Below, piece by piece: positions 61,750-64,000 of a stretch of 64,000 bases of DNA; position 1 is the first letter of the stretch, and the number at the start of each line of letters is the position of its first letter. Made by a program: the position numbers and the translations under genes. This stretch comes from Homalodisca vitripennis (taxonomy: Eukaryota; Arthropoda; Insecta; Hemiptera; Cicadellidae). Below the pieces are notes generated by a model. That model ran no database searches, was not told the DNA's origin, and saw only the letters and a list, made by a program, of their open reading frames with translations. The stretch spans positions 171,796,501 to 171,860,500 of the forward strand of contig NC_060208.1 in the NCBI RefSeq assembly GCF_021130785.1, written 5' to 3'.

Positions 61750-62125
61750 ACCTGGTTTTGATGGTGTCTCATATTAATTAATTTTCTTTAAAGATACTTA
61801 ACCTTAACCAAAGTTTGTTGGTATGGAGTTTGTAGAAAGATTTTAGGAGATAAATAGTTACGTATTTTTATTTAAAAAAATTACATTTTTAATTTTCTAG
61901 TGTACTTATCCAGTACACACCTTCAGAACATATATCATTCTATTACAGACATCCTTCTTGACAGTTTTGATGGTGTCCACAATCTTTTACTTTAATGGTA
62001 CTTTACATCAACCAAACTCTGTTTGCACGGAGTTGATAAAAAGATTTCAGGAAATATGTAATTATGTTTTGTTATTCAAGAAATTACACTTTTATATCTT
62101 CTAATGTGTCAATACACGGACTGAA
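61750..62125. repeat. Diverged tandem duplication in CNOT10 intron
   Basis: TTTTGATGGTGTC begins both copies (about 61,755 and 61,968). Each continues with a CCAAAGTTTGTTGGTATGG or CCAAACTCTGTTTGCACGG block, AAAGATTTTAGGA or AAAGATTTCAGGA, then a run ending near a TCTAGTGT/TCTAATGTG word. Unit length about 213 bp. Confidence 0.55.
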
Positions 62126-62199
62126 GATGATAAGTCTTTATATTACAGGCTTTGTTCCTTGGCCACCTTCGTCACAAATTTCAGTTTTTGGCTGAACAT

Positions 62200-62660
62200 T
62201 AGTATCACTACAGAGGTTAGAAAAGGAGAATTTCTGTTTGTTGGTCTGTCCACATGATATCTAGAAAACCAACTAATCTTTAGTTTGGAAATTGTGCATG
62301 AAGATTTTTATTTATATGGTGCATGTCATCCTATGGGATTTGGCTGAATGTTAGCAAATATTTTTATATTGGCCTTATGGGTAACCACGAGAATGCGCAA
62401 TGAGAAGATCTCAAAATAAATAAATTTATTAAGAAAACTGACTACAATGAAATGGCATTTCACCATATTTAAATAATATATGTACAACACTACTATGTAA
62501 CACTACATACAAGATATCTCGAAAAAGATTACATCTGTAAACTTTATCGAAGTTTCATGAAACTTCATTTCTACATAGACAAGAATGAGTTCTATAATGG
62601 AGCATGTTCATCCACGGGATTTGACTGAGCATCATTGAAGCCTATCACTCGGTACAGTGG
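62200..62660. repeat. Interspersed repeat related to 28.9 kb
   Basis: The part 62,330-62,460 matches 28,920-29,060. A second, shorter match, CCACGGGATTTGACTGAGCA, is at about 62,612-62,631. Confidence 0.5.
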
Positions 62661-63820
62661 CACAATTTCTCTTTTGTCTTCAAGAGAGGGATGTTCAAAC
62701 AAGCTGTAGACATGGTTGCATGCAACCTCAACGAAACCTCTTAACCAACACATGCTGTGGTGTACTCATACATTCTCTATTTTTAAACACTATCACTTAT
62801 TAAGTCTTCACCGTATGCAAGGGCCATTCTTAGAAGAGTTACTACAGCATTAGAGTCTTCAGTTTTACACAATCATATATGAAAATTCACAGATGTTTAC
62901 AAGCAACTAACCAAGCTTAATCACATTTTGATATAAATTAGGACATTAAAAAATTAAAGAAAAATTCTATAATTAAATTTACAGACCTTTATTTAAAGAA
63001 AACACTAGGAGATATGTATGTATGATATTCAACAGGTATAATAACAGCTACTTTATCCTTTTTTTTATTGTAGATAAAGCAATCAAATTGACTAATTTTA
63101 CCCTACTTCAGATGAAGGCCCACAAGAAGAACGATTAATTTCAAGACGTATACAATTAGGATGGTTTTCATTTTAAACGAAAACATAAAAAAGTTGTAAT
63201 TTTACACCTTAACTAAGCTGCCTATTTTAGTCTTTGGTGCCTTTATAACACTTCCGATTATTTTCCCTTGGGAGGATGGAGAAAAGTATTAAATATTAGC
63301 ATGCAATTTATAATAAGTACATTTCCACTACAAACCTCACAAACAAGAAAAATAATAAAAGAAATGTGTTATGGTAATTTATAAACATAAAGTAACAAAG
63401 ATGTCTCAATAACAACAATAATATTGATAATAAAATTATTTTTTAATCAAAAAGCCAAATATTGTTGTAGATAAATAAAGGATGGATGATATATAAAATG
63501 TACTGTTTCTTATCTTGCTTTTGTTTATAGTAAATGCTTGAAATATTTCCCTCCTATGAAGGCTAGGTGGTTGTGGTAGACATCTATAACAATTTATGCC
63601 ACACTAATAAGAAAGTTTACCACTTTGTGTAAGTCACTGTTTGTATCAGGCTTTTATTTGATGAACTCTGCTTTATAAATACCTCCTAAATAAATTAATC
63701 AAAAGTACACAGAACATGAACCAGATAATTCAACTGAGCCTCCTGACCTATGTATGTAGTGGAGTTGCCATAACAGGGTGACATGAAAATTGATAATTGA
63801 TACAATTAAGTTCTGTATTA
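62661..63820 (-). other. CNOT10 intron, nothing further seen
   Basis: AT-rich intron between exons 63,829-63,941 and 61,390-61,541. No frame or repeat worth naming. Confidence 0.5.
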
Positions 63821-63828
63821 AAGCTTAC

Positions 63829-63941
63829 TTGAATATGTTGAGGGAGTTGTTCAGAGGTATGGAAGTAAGCACTTTGATTGACTTCTTGTAATTTCCTCTC
63901 AGATACTCCAAGTTGCCTTTAAGAAAGACTGGGGCTAGATT
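63829..63941 (-). CDS. CNOT10: CNOT10 exon (most 5' exon in window)
   Basis: Acceptor TTTAATTTACAG and donor CAA/GTAAGCT at 63,823-63,828. It is 113 bp, phase 0 start, two bases into a Lys codon at the end. It encodes NLAPVFLKGNLEYLRGNYKK, then SIKVLTSIPLNNSLNIF. The FLK-x-x-LEYLRGNY-x-K-x-x-K-x-L block is a CNOT10 signature. Upstream exons (start codon and N-terminal TPRs, roughly the first 250-300 residues judged from the family length of about 700) lie beyond the right edge. Confidence 0.93.
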
Positions 63942-64000
63942 CTGTAAATTAAAAAAACACTAAATCAACATTCTGTAACTCTAATTATTTAAAAAATACG

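Overview
This window looks like nuclear DNA of an arthropod, most likely an insect. It is strongly AT-rich, its protein-coding exons are short and separated by kilobase introns with GT-AG borders, and transposon remains are everywhere (piggyBac, hAT, Tc1/mariner, pogo-type and non-LTR retrotransposons). The order cannot be proven from sequence alone; the repeat mix would suit a hemipteran. No prokaryotic, viral, rRNA or intact tRNA gene was seen.

Two host genes are supported, both on the minus strand. (1) Right third, 51,940-63,941: seven consecutive, phase-compatible coding exons of CNOT10 (Not10), a TPR subunit of the CCR4-NOT deadenylase complex, giving about 394 residues of the middle and C-terminal half. 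The 5' exons lie beyond the right edge and the last exon was not found. (2) Left part: an exon at 2,985-3,320 encodes the N-terminus of an ABC transporter of subfamily A. A second exon at 12,824-12,968, same strand and compatible phase, may be its first coding exon. The rest of that gene would lie beyond the left edge.

The most striking structure is inside CNOT10. The last exon seen (51,940-52,018) has had its 3' half, its 5' splice site and 26 bp of intron amplified into about 23 tandem 79-bp units (50,191-51,999). Each unit keeps a consensus GTAAGT donor, so one exon is followed by a ladder of 23 equivalent donors. Use of any but the first donor would run into a stop codon.

Layout: 1-900 LINE 3' end; 2.0-2.5 kb dispersed repeat; 3.0-3.3 kb ABCA exon; 4.1-4.9 kb LINE 3' end; 8.3-9.8 kb LINE fragments; 12.8-13.0 kb candidate exon; 15.9-16.3 kb hAT-like short element; 17.5-18.7 kb mariner transposase relic and LINE 3' end; 19.0-21.3 kb hAT (ZBED5/Buster-like) relic between inverted arms; 23.8-24.4 kb pogo-type short element; 25.4-32.6 kb a pair of inverted arrays of the motif TCGTTGGGCCAACGA with a 240-bp palindrome inside; 28.1-28.5 kb hairpin element; 33.8-34.4 kb CpG-rich segment; 36.5-36.8 kb hAT short element with a perfect target duplication; 37.5-37.7 kb short TTAA elements; 44.0-46.9 kb a broken piggyBac with both ends; 49.3-52.0 kb tandem repeats; 51.9-63.9 kb CNOT10 with a second broken piggyBac (56.8-59.4 kb) in an intron. 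Most remaining DNA is AT-rich and shows no supportable gene.
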